In this document: positions 42,671 to 51,954 of the stretch, one piece after another
How the letters are laid out: each line of letters opens with the position of its first letter
How positions within the stretch are numbered: the first letter of the stretch is position 1
Origin: CAIKBL01 sp043734785
GTDB taxonomy: Bacteria > Pseudomonadota > Gammaproteobacteria > Ga0077536
Length of the DNA: 64,000 bases
NCBI GenBank assembly: GCA_043734785.1
Contig: JAYTEX010000175.1
Span: forward strand, 1-64,000
Reading direction: 5' to 3'
Translations under genes and position numbers: made by a program
Notes under the pieces: generated by a model
The model's input: only the letters and a program-made list of their open reading frames with translations
Told to the model about the DNA's origin: nothing
Databases searched by the model: none

Positions 42671-43975
42671 GTGACCTCGGAACCTTCAGTGAGCGCGGCC
42701 GGCGAATTACTGGTCGCGCGCGACCGCCGACATCTCTGGCACCCGTATAGTGCTGTAAACGGGCCGACGCCTTTGTTCCCCGTGGTCTCTGCCTCGGGCG
42801 TACGCTTGCGCCTCGCCGACGGCCGCGAACTCATTGATGGCATGTCGTCGTGGTGGTCGGCAATCCACGGTTACAACGTCCCCGAACTGAATACTGCGGC
42901 GGCGGCCCAACTGGCCCGCATGTCGCACGTGATGTTCGGCGGTCTGACCCATGAACCGGCTATCGCGTTGGCCGAACGGCTGGTCGAGATGACGCCAGTG
43001 GGGCTCGACACGGTGTTCTTTGCCGACAGTGGATCGGTCGCCGTGGAGGTCGCGATTAAAATGGCGCTCCAGTTTTGGGCCGCGCGCGGCCAGCCACAGC
43101 GCCAACGCCTATTGACGATTCGGGGTGGCTATCACGGGGATACGTTCGGCGCGATGTCCGTGTGCGATCCGATGACGGGCATGCATAAACTTTTCCAAGG
43201 TGCGCTCGCCGCGCAGATTTTCGCGCCGCGTCCCGAGTGTCGGTTTGACGGCACCTGGGATGATCGCGACTGCGACGAATTCGAGCAGCTGATTGGTCAT
43301 CACGCGCCCGAATTAGCGGCCGTCATCCTGGAGCCGATCGTGCAAGGTGCTGGCGGCATGTGGTTCTACCATCCTCGCTACCTGCAGCGGATCAGATCCC
43401 TGTGCGATCACCACGGTCTGCTGTTGATTGCGGACGAGATCGCCACCGGTTTCGCACGGACGGGGAAATTGTTTGCATGCGAGCACGCCGCCATTACGCC
43501 CGACATCCTGTGCGTCGGAAAAGCGCTGACGGGCGGCTACATGACACTGGCGGCAACCCTGGCGACGCGAGAAATCGCCGAGACGATCGCCGGTGCCCCG
43601 CCGGGCGTATTCATGCATGGCCCCACCTTCATGGCCAATCCGCTGGCCTGCCAGGTCGCGCTGGCAAGCATTAATCTTCTGCTTGATAGCCCTTGGCAAG
43701 CCCGGATTTTGCGCCTAGGCGCGTTGCTTGCCGAAGGGCTCGAGCCCTGTCGCGCACTGGCTCAGGTGGCAGATGTGCGAGTGTGTGGCGCAATTGGCGT
43801 GGTCGAGATGACTCACCCTGTCGACCTCTGCACGATGCCCCACGCGTTCGTCGCGCGCGGCGTGTGGGTGCGACCCTTCGGTCGACTAGTCTATGTCATG
43901 CCGCCTTTCATCATTGACGAGCAGGACTTGCGAACACTCACGACGGCGATCGTGGAGGTCGTGTCGAACAGCTAA
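42671..43975 (+). CDS. bioA: Adenosylmethionine-8-amino-7-oxononanoate aminotransferase
   Basis: 434 residues from a GTG start. Class III aminotransferase fold with RHLWHPYSAVNG, DGMSSWWSAIHGY, the PLP-binding Lys284 in CVGKALTGGYMT, and GPTFMANPLACQVALAS. SWWS and the Trp-rich entry distinguish BioA from other class III enzymes. It makes 7,8-diaminopelargonate in biotin synthesis using SAM as amino donor. Coupled to pyrC. Confidence 0.95.
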   Translation: MTSEPSVSAAGELLVARDRRHLWHPYSAVNGPTPLFPVVSASGVRLRLADGRELIDGMSSWWSAIHGYNVPELNTAAAAQLARMSHVMFGGLTHEPAIALAERLVEMTPVGLDTVFFADSGSVAVEVAIKMALQFWAARGQPQRQRLLTIRGGYHGDTFGAMSVCDPMTGMHKLFQGALAAQIFAPRPECRFDGTWDDRDCDEFEQLIGHHAPELAAVILEPIVQGAGGMWFYHPRYLQRIRSLCDHHGLLLIADEIATGFARTGKLFACEHAAITPDILCVGKALTGGYMTLAATLATREIAETIAGAPPGVFMHGPTFMANPLACQVALASINLLLDSPWQARILRLGALLAEGLEPCRALAQVADVRVCGAIGVVEMTHPVDLCTMPHAFVARGVWVRPFGRLVYVMPPFIIDEQDLRTLTTAIVEVVSNS

Positions 43976-44006
43976 CCGTGGGTGATGGATCAGTATCGCC
44001 GTTTCT

Positions 44007-45101
44007 TTAAGCTCGATAAGCGGCGGCGAGTGTCGCCACCGCCGGATAGGTGATTCTGCCATCACAAACATTTAACCCATTGGCCAAGTGCGGATCGGCG
44101 CTAAGCGCGCGTGAGTACCCGTGGTCGGCGAGTTTGAGCACGAATGGCAAGGTGGCATTGTTGAGTGCCTGTGCGGAGGTCCGAGGCACTGCACCCGGCA
44201 TGTTGGCCACGCAGTAATGAATCACGTGATCGACCACGAAGGTCGGCGCCGAGTGCGTGGTCGGATGACTCGTCTCAGCGCACCCGCCCTGGTCGATCGC
44301 GACGTCCACAATGACCGAGCCGGGTTGCATCAGGCCGAGCATCTTGCGCGTGATGAGCTTCGGCGCCGCGGCGCCGGGAACCAGGACGGCGCCGATCACA
44401 AGATCAGCCGTCTGCAGCGCCTGTTCAGTACTGTCGCGGGTCGCGAAGAGTGTCGTAAGGCGTCCGCCAAACTGGGCGTCGAGCGCGCGCAGGCGTGGCA
44501 AGGACTTATCTAGCACGGTCACCTTGGCCTGCATGCCCGCCGCCATTTGAATCGCGTTGGTGCCGACCACTCCGCCGCCAATCACGACCACGTGCGCTGG
44601 CGCGACGCCAGGGATGCCGCCGAGTAGGATGCCCGCGCCGCCCATCGAGCGTTCGAGGCAGCGGGCCCCCGCCTGGATGGCGAGCCGACCCGCCACCTCA
44701 CTCATGGGCGCCAGCAATGGCAGGCTGCCATCGCTAGCCGTCACCGTTTCATAGGCGATGCCGACTACCCCGGTGGCGGCCAGCGCCAGTGCCAGCGCTG
44801 GGTCGGCGGCGAGATGCAGATAAGTAAAAAGTATCTGATCAGGTCGCAAGAGCGCGATTTCGCTCGTTTGCGGCTCTTTAACCTTCACGATCATCTCCGC
44901 GCACTCGAATACCTCGGCGGCACAGGACAGGATGCGTGCGCCGAGGGCCGCATACATGTCGTCAGTGGCACCGATGCCGAGACCCGCACCCCTTTCGACG
45001 CACACCTCATGGCCGTGCGCGAGCGCCTCGCGCACGCTGCTAGGCGTCATCCCGACTCGGAACTCGTGGGACTTGATTTCTTTTGGAACGCCGATGCGCA
45101 T
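44007..45101 (-). CDS. ald: Alanine dehydrogenase
   Basis: 364 residues, normal for the family. N-terminal substrate domain MRIGVPKEIKSHEFRVGMTP, active-site region VKVKEPQTSEIALLRPDQ, NAD-binding VVIGGGVVGTNAIQMAAGM, and the C-terminal HVIHYCVANMPGAVPRTSA. Interconverts L-alanine and pyruvate plus ammonia with NAD. Monocistronic by position: convergent with bioA and divergent from the gene at 45247. Confidence 0.95.
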   Translation of the reverse strand: MRIGVPKEIKSHEFRVGMTPSSVREALAHGHEVCVERGAGLGIGATDDMYAALGARILSCAAEVFECAEMIVKVKEPQTSEIALLRPDQILFTYLHLAADPALALALAATGVVGIAYETVTASDGSLPLLAPMSEVAGRLAIQAGARCLERSMGGAGILLGGIPGVAPAHVVVIGGGVVGTNAIQMAAGMQAKVTVLDKSLPRLRALDAQFGGRLTTLFATRDSTEQALQTADLVIGAVLVPGAAAPKLITRKMLGLMQPGSVIVDVAIDQGGCAETSHPTTHSAPTFVVDHVIHYCVANMPGAVPRTSAQALNNATLPFVLKLADHGYSRALSADPHLANGLNVCDGRITYPAVATLAAAYRA

Positions 45102-45246
45102 GGTGCGACTCCTGTGACGGAAGATGGAATAGTCATAAGCCCGATAACCGCCGCTGCGATGTGCAAAGGCTAGCCCAAGTCGGGCGCGAGTTTATTGTTT
45201 TGTTGCAAAAAATGGACTCCAATACGAAAGAATATCGCTGTTTTTG

Positions 45247-45867
45247 ATGCCCATGGACCTTCCAATAAGAAGCCCGCGCGCGGACCTGTCAGGTAACGAC
45301 GGGTTTGTCGCGCGCGCCCTGCTGAAATGGCCTGACGTTCCCGCCTGTTATGGCTGGCTGGGGCTGAATGGTCGCGGGCGTTGGTTAATCCAGGGTGCAC
45401 CCATCGCGCATTCAGGCATCCTCGATTTTCTCAACCGTCACTACTTGGCGGATCAGCGGGGCTGCTGGTATGTCCAGAATGGACCGCAACGCGCCTATGT
45501 CGACCTCGAGCTTGCGCCGTGGATTCTGGTCCTCGACGGGCATCACCAACTCATGACTCATACGGGTCGCCAAGTCACGCGAATCGAAGCGCTCACCATC
45601 ACCGACACAGGACAGATTTTCCTACTGACCGAGCACGGATTTGGTGCACTTTCTGACCGCGATCTCGCGAATTTCCTCGCCTGCTGTGGATCTGACGCGC
45701 ATTCGCTGTCGCATGAGCAGTGGCTGGAAGCCCTGCTGGCACTGAATCACGGAGATGCGCACCTTGCGCTGCTTTGGGGTGGGCATCGAATTCGATGCCG
45801 TCATGTGCCGTGGCACGACTTGGAGCATGAGTTCGGATTTCAACGGCATCCTGCTGGCGAGCGCTAA
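45247..45867 (+). CDS. Conserved protein of unknown function
   Basis: 206 residues from ATG at 45247 (TTG at 45244 and ATG at 45253 are alternatives). No TM segment. The block WYVQNGPQRAYVDLELAPW resembles a small family of unknown function in beta- and gammaproteobacteria in which the sequence FQNGPQRVYV is conserved. A His-rich end (LWGGHRIRCRHVPWHDLEH) could bind metal. Preceded by an AT-rich region likely carrying its promoter. No operon partner except the GGDEF-cupin gene 67 bases later. Confidence 0.65.
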   Translation: MPMDLPIRSPRADLSGNDGFVARALLKWPDVPACYGWLGLNGRGRWLIQGAPIAHSGILDFLNRHYLADQRGCWYVQNGPQRAYVDLELAPWILVLDGHHQLMTHTGRQVTRIEALTITDTGQIFLLTEHGFGALSDRDLANFLACCGSDAHSLSHEQWLEALLALNHGDAHLALLWGGHRIRCRHVPWHDLEHEFGFQRHPAGER

Positions 45868-45934
45868 GGCCTTGGTCGTGTAATTTGCACGTAACGATGA
45901 CGTAACCGCCTGTAAATTCAGATAAGCTACACGC

Positions 45935-47527
45935 ATGGAGTTGGATGAAACAGCGCTGATCGACGTTCGCGGCAAGCAACTCGACAGACTTCTAAAACAG
46001 AGTCGCGCAGAGATCCTGGCCGGGCTCGGTGCAATTGTCTTAGGCGTGCTCGTGACCAGCGGAGCGGTGCCGGCTGTGGCCGCCCTTGCCTGGGCGGCGG
46101 TGACAGCGCTCTGTTACGGCAGCCGCTATGTACTCGTCGAACTCCAGAGTCGCCAGCCGGTTACCGATGCCACGGTCAAGCGACGGACCCAGATGTTCGT
46201 CGGCACAGTCGCCGCGACCGGACTGTGCTGGGGACTGTTCGTCGCGTATTCGTTGAGCCGCAATGAACTCGCCCTTAGCCTACCGTTACTGTTGCTGGCG
46301 AGTGCTGCGTGCGTCCTTTCGCTGGGCGCACACGCCGGTTCCGAGCAAGCCGGGATCACCACCGCACTGACGACCCTACTACCCGCAAGCGCGGTGCTCG
46401 TGGTGCAACTGAGCAAACTTGAGCTGATGTCTGCCGCCGGCGTCTTAGCGCTCGGTGCGGCCGCTGTGTTTACCGCCCGCAGCCTTAAAGGACAAATCTG
46501 GGAAGCCACCGCGCTGCGCGAACGCAACAAGAACTTATCAAGTTATCTCGACCAACGCCGGGATCAGGTCGAAAAGCTTAACGTGGAACTGAAAACCACC
46601 CAGGCGAAACATGAACAATCCGAGGTGAATCTACGCCGCACCTCGGCGGACCTCGGACTGGTACAAGGAAAATCAAAGGCGCTCGCCGACACACTGGAGC
46701 GAATTTCACCGATGTGCCAGGTCACAGGACTGGCTAATCGGCGGCATTTTGACCAGCTCATGGATGGCGAATGGCGCCGTGCGGCCCGTGAAGGCAAGGT
46801 CCTATCGATTTGTGTGCTGGACATCGACGACTACGACGAGTACGTAGCGACCTATGGTCAGCAACCGGCGGATGCGCTGTTGAAGCGAATCGCCACCAGC
46901 CTCAAGGGCTTCGGCCGCCGCGCCGGCGATACGGCAGGCCGCTACGACGACCATAAGCTGGCCTTGTTGCTCCCCGGCTGTGACACGCGTATCGCCAACC
47001 GAATGGCTGAAGCCGCGCGCAAAAGAATCGAGCAGCTGGCAATCCCGCACGCCAATGCGAAAAACAACCCGATCGTCACCGCCCATCTCGGCGTTGCGAT
47101 GATTAAGCCGAACCGTTCGCTCGCGCCAGAAACGCTCCTGAAACGTGTGGATACTGCGCTCTACGAAGCGCGTTTCCAGGGCGGCAACCGGGTAATTGCT
47201 TACCAACCGCTCAGCAAACTCCGGGTTGAACGGTGGGAACCTCCGCGTGATGGTCCGCTGAGCGAGCAATCGCTCATGCAGAAGCTGCTGGTCTGGGGAT
47301 ATGACACGACAAAGCTCCTGATGCGTCCCGGCACTAAAGTCGAACCCGAGATTGTGGCCGCAGAAAAAGTCCTTGCCATTGCAAGTGGTGAACTCAAGAT
47401 CGAGGTCGAAGGACACACCATGAACCTAAAACCCGGCGATTGTGTGTTCATCCCGCAGGGCGTAGAACTCGGGCTAGAGGTCCTCGGCGAGCGTTCGGTA
47501 CTGAAATTCACCGCCGCGAAGCACTAA
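45935..47527 (+). CDS. Degenerate GGDEF protein with a C-terminal cupin domain
   Basis: 530 residues. Membrane segments cluster in residues about 28-65, 85-125 and 140-170. A coiled coil follows (about 185-260: LRERNKNLSSYLDQRRDQVE), then a GGDEF fold (VTGLANRRHFDQLM, LSICVLDIDDYDEY). The signature reads DDHKL at 338-342 instead of GGDEF, so cyclase activity is not expected. The last ~80 residues (VLAIASGELKIEVEG, LKPGDCVFIPQGVELGLEVL) look like a cupin sensor-type barrel, an unusual partner for GGDEF. It is probably a membrane-bound receptor or scaffold rather than an enzyme. Confidence 0.8.
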   Translation: MELDETALIDVRGKQLDRLLKQSRAEILAGLGAIVLGVLVTSGAVPAVAALAWAAVTALCYGSRYVLVELQSRQPVTDATVKRRTQMFVGTVAATGLCWGLFVAYSLSRNELALSLPLLLLASAACVLSLGAHAGSEQAGITTALTTLLPASAVLVVQLSKLELMSAAGVLALGAAAVFTARSLKGQIWEATALRERNKNLSSYLDQRRDQVEKLNVELKTTQAKHEQSEVNLRRTSADLGLVQGKSKALADTLERISPMCQVTGLANRRHFDQLMDGEWRRAAREGKVLSICVLDIDDYDEYVATYGQQPADALLKRIATSLKGFGRRAGDTAGRYDDHKLALLLPGCDTRIANRMAEAARKRIEQLAIPHANAKNNPIVTAHLGVAMIKPNRSLAPETLLKRVDTALYEARFQGGNRVIAYQPLSKLRVERWEPPRDGPLSEQSLMQKLLVWGYDTTKLLMRPGTKVEPEIVAAEKVLAIASGELKIEVEGHTMNLKPGDCVFIPQGVELGLEVLGERSVLKFTAAKH

Positions 47528-47664
47528 ATTGTCGGGCGCCCCAAGGGTCTCTCGGCGCACGGATCTCCCGCGCGAGGTCGATTTGATTGGCGTCGTGGTG
47601 GCGCCCATGGCGGGAGATCTCGTCACAATATCTGTTTTACCCAAGCAAAGGATTCCATAGGAAT

Positions 47665-48345
47665 ATGAGTAAGAAGTTCGTTATTTTTGCCGTGTGCTGC
47701 TATCTCGCGCCCGCCCTCGCCGCGGAGGGAGGCATCACGCTGGATACCGACCAGAAGCGGATCAGCTATGCAATCGGACTCAGCACTGCGCAAAGCATCG
47801 CGCGCCAAGGTGTCGAGCTCGATTTGAACACCTTCATGACGGGCGTGCGGGATGCTGTGGAGGGCGCCCCCCCTCGTCTGACTCAGGAGGAATTTAAGGC
47901 GGCGCTTGCCAATGCCACGAGCTCCGTTAACGACAAACTCAAGGAGCGCGCCAAATCAAACCTCGAAGCCGGCCTGGCATTCATGCACGCAAACAAGGAG
48001 AAGAAAGAGGTCGTCGAGCTTTCGAACGGCATTCAATACAAAGAGTTGCGCAAGGGCTCCGGGAAGCGGCCTAAAGTCGAGGACACCGTGGTGGTGCACT
48101 ACGAGGGCAGCCTCATCGACGGGACGGTTTTTGACAGTTCGAAGGCCCGCGGCGAACCGGCGACTTTCCCGATCAACGGCGTGATCCAGGGGTGGCAGGA
48201 AGTGCTGCCGCTGATGGCGACGGGCTCACGTTGGCAGGTCGTGATCCCGCCCAAACTCGCGTATGGCATCCAAGGTGCCGGCGCCGGTATCGGCCCCAAT
48301 GAGACACTGGTGTTCGAAATCGAATTGTTGGAAATCAAGCACTAG
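47665..48345 (+). CDS. Periplasmic FKBP-type peptidyl-prolyl isomerase
   Basis: 226 residues from the ATG at 47665 with an AGGA ribosome site; an upstream frame to 47587 is not signal-like. Signal peptide (FVIFAVCCYLAPALAAE), then an N-terminal dimerisation helix domain (RISYAIGLSTAQSIARQG, NDKLKERAKSNLEAGLAFM), then the FKBP domain (VVHYEGSLIDGTVFDSS, GVIQGWQEVLPLM, PPKLAYGIQGAGAGIGPNE, LVFEIELLEI). This is the Mip/FkpA design, a chaperone with prolyl isomerase activity in the periplasm. Confidence 0.93.
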   Translation: MSKKFVIFAVCCYLAPALAAEGGITLDTDQKRISYAIGLSTAQSIARQGVELDLNTFMTGVRDAVEGAPPRLTQEEFKAALANATSSVNDKLKERAKSNLEAGLAFMHANKEKKEVVELSNGIQYKELRKGSGKRPKVEDTVVVHYEGSLIDGTVFDSSKARGEPATFPINGVIQGWQEVLPLMATGSRWQVVIPPKLAYGIQGAGAGIGPNETLVFEIELLEIKH

Positions 48346-48361
48346 CGGGAGCAGCAAACTG

Positions 48362-49489
48362 CTAGCGCCGCACCGCCACTTGCCGACGCTGCTCAAGCGG
48401 GCATTGCGCCACCCTGGCAACGAGCTCAGAACCGAGCAGTGCGACCCGCCACCCCTGCAGCAGTCTGGAGGGCGGGTCGCCGAGGATCGTGGCTTCAAGA
48501 TCTTTACGGTTTGCGATTAGCGTCGCCGACATGCCCGTTTCCGCCGCGCGTTGTTTGACCAGCGCCTGTAATTCGCCAAGCAAGCGAGTCCCCTCGGTGC
48601 TCAGTCGCCAGTGCACAATATCGCGATCCTCCCCGAATTCCGTGGCAGCCAGTACCTGGATGATTTCATCCCCATGGCGGCGCACGATCGACGCCGCCAT
48701 GCCAGCAATAGTTCCCAAGGCAGCCCGGCTGCTTGCGGCATTCGCGGCGATCGCGAGTAGCGCCTCGTCTTTGAGTAGCCACCCGCGCGGACAATCCAGG
48801 CGTTGCGCGGTGCGCTCTCGCCAGATCGCCAGCGCTCGCCCGCGCGCCGCCGCCCGCGTGGTAACAGCAGCCAGTCCGGGCAATCGGCGCCAAGCTTCTT
48901 CGGGCAATTCCGCGCCGCGTACGGCGGGTCCGAGACCTGCCGTTTCCTCCCACAGCCAGTCCAATTTTCCAGCCTCCTCCAGGGCCTGGCGAAGCACCTG
49001 GTAGAGCGCTCCCAGGTATTTCACATCATCCTGGGCATAGGCCAGTTGCGCCGGTGACAACGGCCGTTGCGTCCAATCAGTTCTGGTTTGGGATTTGTCC
49101 AAGGTCACGCCAAAGTAGTGCTGAACCAACCAGGCATACGCCACCTGGTCGGGATGGCCCACCATCGCAGCGGCGAGTTGGGTGTCGAACAGCGGCCAAA
49201 CAGCGCCAATCCCGGCATGGTTCAACGCCTCAAGATCCTGGCGAGCCGCGTGAAATATTTTGACTTGATGCTCGCAAGTCAGGAACTGACTCAGGCGTTC
49301 CAGGTCCGATAGCACGAGCGTATCGACGACAAAGTCAGTGGTGGGGGCCCCGATTTGCAGGAGACACAGCTTTGGGTAGTAGGTGCGTTCGCGAAGAAAT
49401 TCGGTATCCACCGCTAACCAAGGTGCGTGCGCCACTGTGGTGAGGGCGGCCTCCAGCGCGTCCGGTTGGTCGATTAGCGTTGGTGTCAC
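48362..49489 (-). CDS. rnd: Ribonuclease D
   Basis: 375 residues. The DEDDy exonuclease motifs are visible: Asp28 and Glu30 in LAVDTEFLRERTYY, HAARQDLEAL, and YAQDDVKYLGALY with the Tyr. Two HRDC-type helical domains follow (about 210-375). It trims the 3' ends of tRNA precursors. Convergent with the FKBP gene; only 16 bases apart. Confidence 0.96.
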   Translation of the reverse strand: MTPTLIDQPDALEAALTTVAHAPWLAVDTEFLRERTYYPKLCLLQIGAPTTDFVVDTLVLSDLERLSQFLTCEHQVKIFHAARQDLEALNHAGIGAVWPLFDTQLAAAMVGHPDQVAYAWLVQHYFGVTLDKSQTRTDWTQRPLSPAQLAYAQDDVKYLGALYQVLRQALEEAGKLDWLWEETAGLGPAVRGAELPEEAWRRLPGLAAVTTRAAARGRALAIWRERTAQRLDCPRGWLLKDEALLAIAANAASSRAALGTIAGMAASIVRRHGDEIIQVLAATEFGEDRDIVHWRLSTEGTRLLGELQALVKQRAAETGMSATLIANRKDLEATILGDPPSRLLQGWRVALLGSELVARVAQCPLEQRRQVAVRR

Positions 49490-49696
49490 GAGCGCCTCGC
49501 CGCGCGCCGTAGGTGGGCCGCGTAGGACCTCCTCCTCGGCTCCAGAAATTCCTTAAACGAATGCGTCAACAATGCGCTTTTTCTCACTTTTTCTGGACCC
49601 AGGGCCGAGTTGGATACGCTACACTACACCCGATTATATTCCAAATGGCCAGCCCGGCGCTTCGGCCCGAAGGTCGGCGTCAAAGCAGCGAGATTT

Positions 49697-51892
49697 ATGC
49701 GTAAGTTCACCTATGGCACCGTGTTACTGGTCGTCTGTGCTCTCACGAGCTCCACCCATGCGTTAGTTCCGACGGTCGCATTGGACCAACTCGTGCCGCA
49801 CGCAGAGCATCGGCGCGCCACCCGCCTGATTACCCATTTCATCGCCAACTACCACTACAGGAAAGCGCCGCTGGATGACGCCCTGTCGGAAGTCATCTTC
49901 AAAAACTACCTCGACGCCCTTGATCCGACCAAGAGCTACCTATTGCAGTCTGACATCGATGAGTTTGCCGCCTACTCGCGGGAATTAGACGATGACCTGC
50001 GAAATTCGGACCTTGATTCTGTCTACCAGATCTTCATCCGTTATCGGCAGCGCGTGGAAGCGCGCATCGGATTCGCCACGAAGCTACTCGACGTGCCGAT
50101 GGACTTTAAGGTGGATGAATCCTTCGACTTCGACCGTGAAAAGGCCAAGTGGTCGGCGACCGAAGCTGAACTCGCAGAACTTTGGCGCAAGCGCGTCAAG
50201 AACGACTGGTTATCCTTGCGTCTCTCGGGCAAGCAGGATGCCGCTATCGCCGATACCTTGAAAAAGCGCTATCAGGGCCTCATTAGACAAACCGCGCAGT
50301 TCAATAGCGAAGATATTTTTCAGACCTTTATCAACGCTTACACGACGGCGATCGATCCCCATACCGCGTATTTTTCACCGCGTACTTCTGAGAATTTCAA
50401 GATCAGAATGAGCCTGTCGCTCGAAGGTATTGGCGCCGTATTGCAAAGCGATAACGAGTACACCCTGGTGCGCGAAGTCGTGCGCGGAGGCCCTGCGGGT
50501 CTGAGTGGCAAACTGCACACGAACGACCGCATCGTCGGCATCGGTCAAGGCGAAAAAGGCGACCTGGTCGACGTCATCGGTTGGCGCCTGGACGATGTGG
50601 TGGATTTAATCCGCGGCCCGAAAGATTCCGAGGTTGTGCTGCAAATACTGCCGAAAGGCGCCAGCCCGGATGGCGTGACCAAACTTATCAAACTCACGCG
50701 CAACACGATTCAACTCGACGATCAGGCCGCGCAGAAAAAAATCCTCGAAGTGCCGCAAGGTAGTGCCAGGATAAAACTCGGGATTATCGAAATTCCTACC
50801 TTCTACATGGACTTCGAGGCACGCATGCGCGGCGACGAGAGTTATCGCAGCACCACGCGCGACGTCCACAAACTCATCAATGAGCTGCGCGCCGAAAAAG
50901 TCGCCGGGATCGTGATTGATCTGCGTGCCAATGGGGGCGGCTCGCTCTCCGAGGCGACTGAATTGACCGGTTTGTTTATCGACACAGGCCCAGTGGTGCA
51001 GGTCAGAAACTCGCAAGGACGCGTACAGCTCGAGCGCGATACCGAAGCGGGGGTTGTCTACGATGGACCGCTCGCCGTGCTCGTCGATCGTAATAGTGCG
51101 TCAGCCTCCGAGATTTTCGCGGCGGCGATTCAAGACTATCGAAGAGGCCTAGTGCTCGGTGAGCCGACATTCGGCAAGGGTACCGTGCAAAACCTCGTTG
51201 ACCTGAATCGATTCGACGAGAAAGCAAACGGCAAACTTGGCCAGCTTAAGGCCACGATCGCGCAATTCTTCAGAGTCGAAGGCGACAGCACCCAACATCG
51301 GGGCGTTATTCCCGATATCGCGTTCCCAAGTGGATTCAGTGATAAGAAACAAGGCGAACGCGCGTTGGAGCATGCACTCCCGTTCGCGCACATTGCCGCA
51401 GTACGCTTCACCCCCGTGCAACCTGCCCAACCCCATGTCGAGGAGTTGCGCGAGATACACAACAAGCGGGTCGCTCAGGATGCCGCCTATCAAGCATTGC
51501 TGGCACAAGAACACGCGTTACAAGACGCTGCGGATACCTCAATTGTCACGTTGCTAGAAAGTAAGCGCAAAGAAGAACACGAGAAAGCTCGACGCGAGCA
51601 GAACGAACGCGAGAACCAGATCCGTGCTGCCCACGGTCAACCCCCGAAAGCCCTTAAATCGCCCGAAGAAGCAGCCGCAGAGATCGATGATCTGCCGGAC
51701 GCCGAAGACCCGGCGAAGGATAAGGACAAGTTCGATGTCGTATTGGAAGAAGCCGCCAATGTGCTGCGAGATTTGTTGCTGGTATCCGGCATCCCGGCTC
51801 CGCAATTCGCTGATTCCGACGCTTCGCCCGCTCCGAAACCTGCGATCTCCGCGGCAAAAGCCAACCGGCTCGCACCACACCTCCAGCAGTGA
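49697..51892 (+). CDS. prc: Tail-specific C-terminal processing protease
   Basis: 731 residues from the ATG at 49697 (signal peptide MRKFTYGTVLLVVCALTSS). It has an N-terminal helical domain, a PDZ domain (about 210-300: GIGAVLQSDNEYTLVREVV) and the S41 protease core with catalytic Ser469 (NSASASEIFAAA) and Lys494 (EPTFGKGTVQ). The C-terminal part (560-731) is the charged tail region typical of Prc/Tsp. It degrades or trims periplasmic proteins by their C-terminal end. Confidence 0.96.
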   Translation: MRKFTYGTVLLVVCALTSSTHALVPTVALDQLVPHAEHRRATRLITHFIANYHYRKAPLDDALSEVIFKNYLDALDPTKSYLLQSDIDEFAAYSRELDDDLRNSDLDSVYQIFIRYRQRVEARIGFATKLLDVPMDFKVDESFDFDREKAKWSATEAELAELWRKRVKNDWLSLRLSGKQDAAIADTLKKRYQGLIRQTAQFNSEDIFQTFINAYTTAIDPHTAYFSPRTSENFKIRMSLSLEGIGAVLQSDNEYTLVREVVRGGPAGLSGKLHTNDRIVGIGQGEKGDLVDVIGWRLDDVVDLIRGPKDSEVVLQILPKGASPDGVTKLIKLTRNTIQLDDQAAQKKILEVPQGSARIKLGIIEIPTFYMDFEARMRGDESYRSTTRDVHKLINELRAEKVAGIVIDLRANGGGSLSEATELTGLFIDTGPVVQVRNSQGRVQLERDTEAGVVYDGPLAVLVDRNSASASEIFAAAIQDYRRGLVLGEPTFGKGTVQNLVDLNRFDEKANGKLGQLKATIAQFFRVEGDSTQHRGVIPDIAFPSGFSDKKQGERALEHALPFAHIAAVRFTPVQPAQPHVEELREIHNKRVAQDAAYQALLAQEHALQDAADTSIVTLLESKRKEEHEKARREQNERENQIRAAHGQPPKALKSPEEAAAEIDDLPDAEDPAKDKDKFDVVLEEAANVLRDLLLVSGIPAPQFADSDASPAPKPAISAAKANRLAPHLQQ

Positions 51893-51954
51893 CGACGCGA
51901 AAGTCATTCGCGGGGAGTTGCTAGCCTCCAGGCACGAGTCCAAAAGCCATTAGC

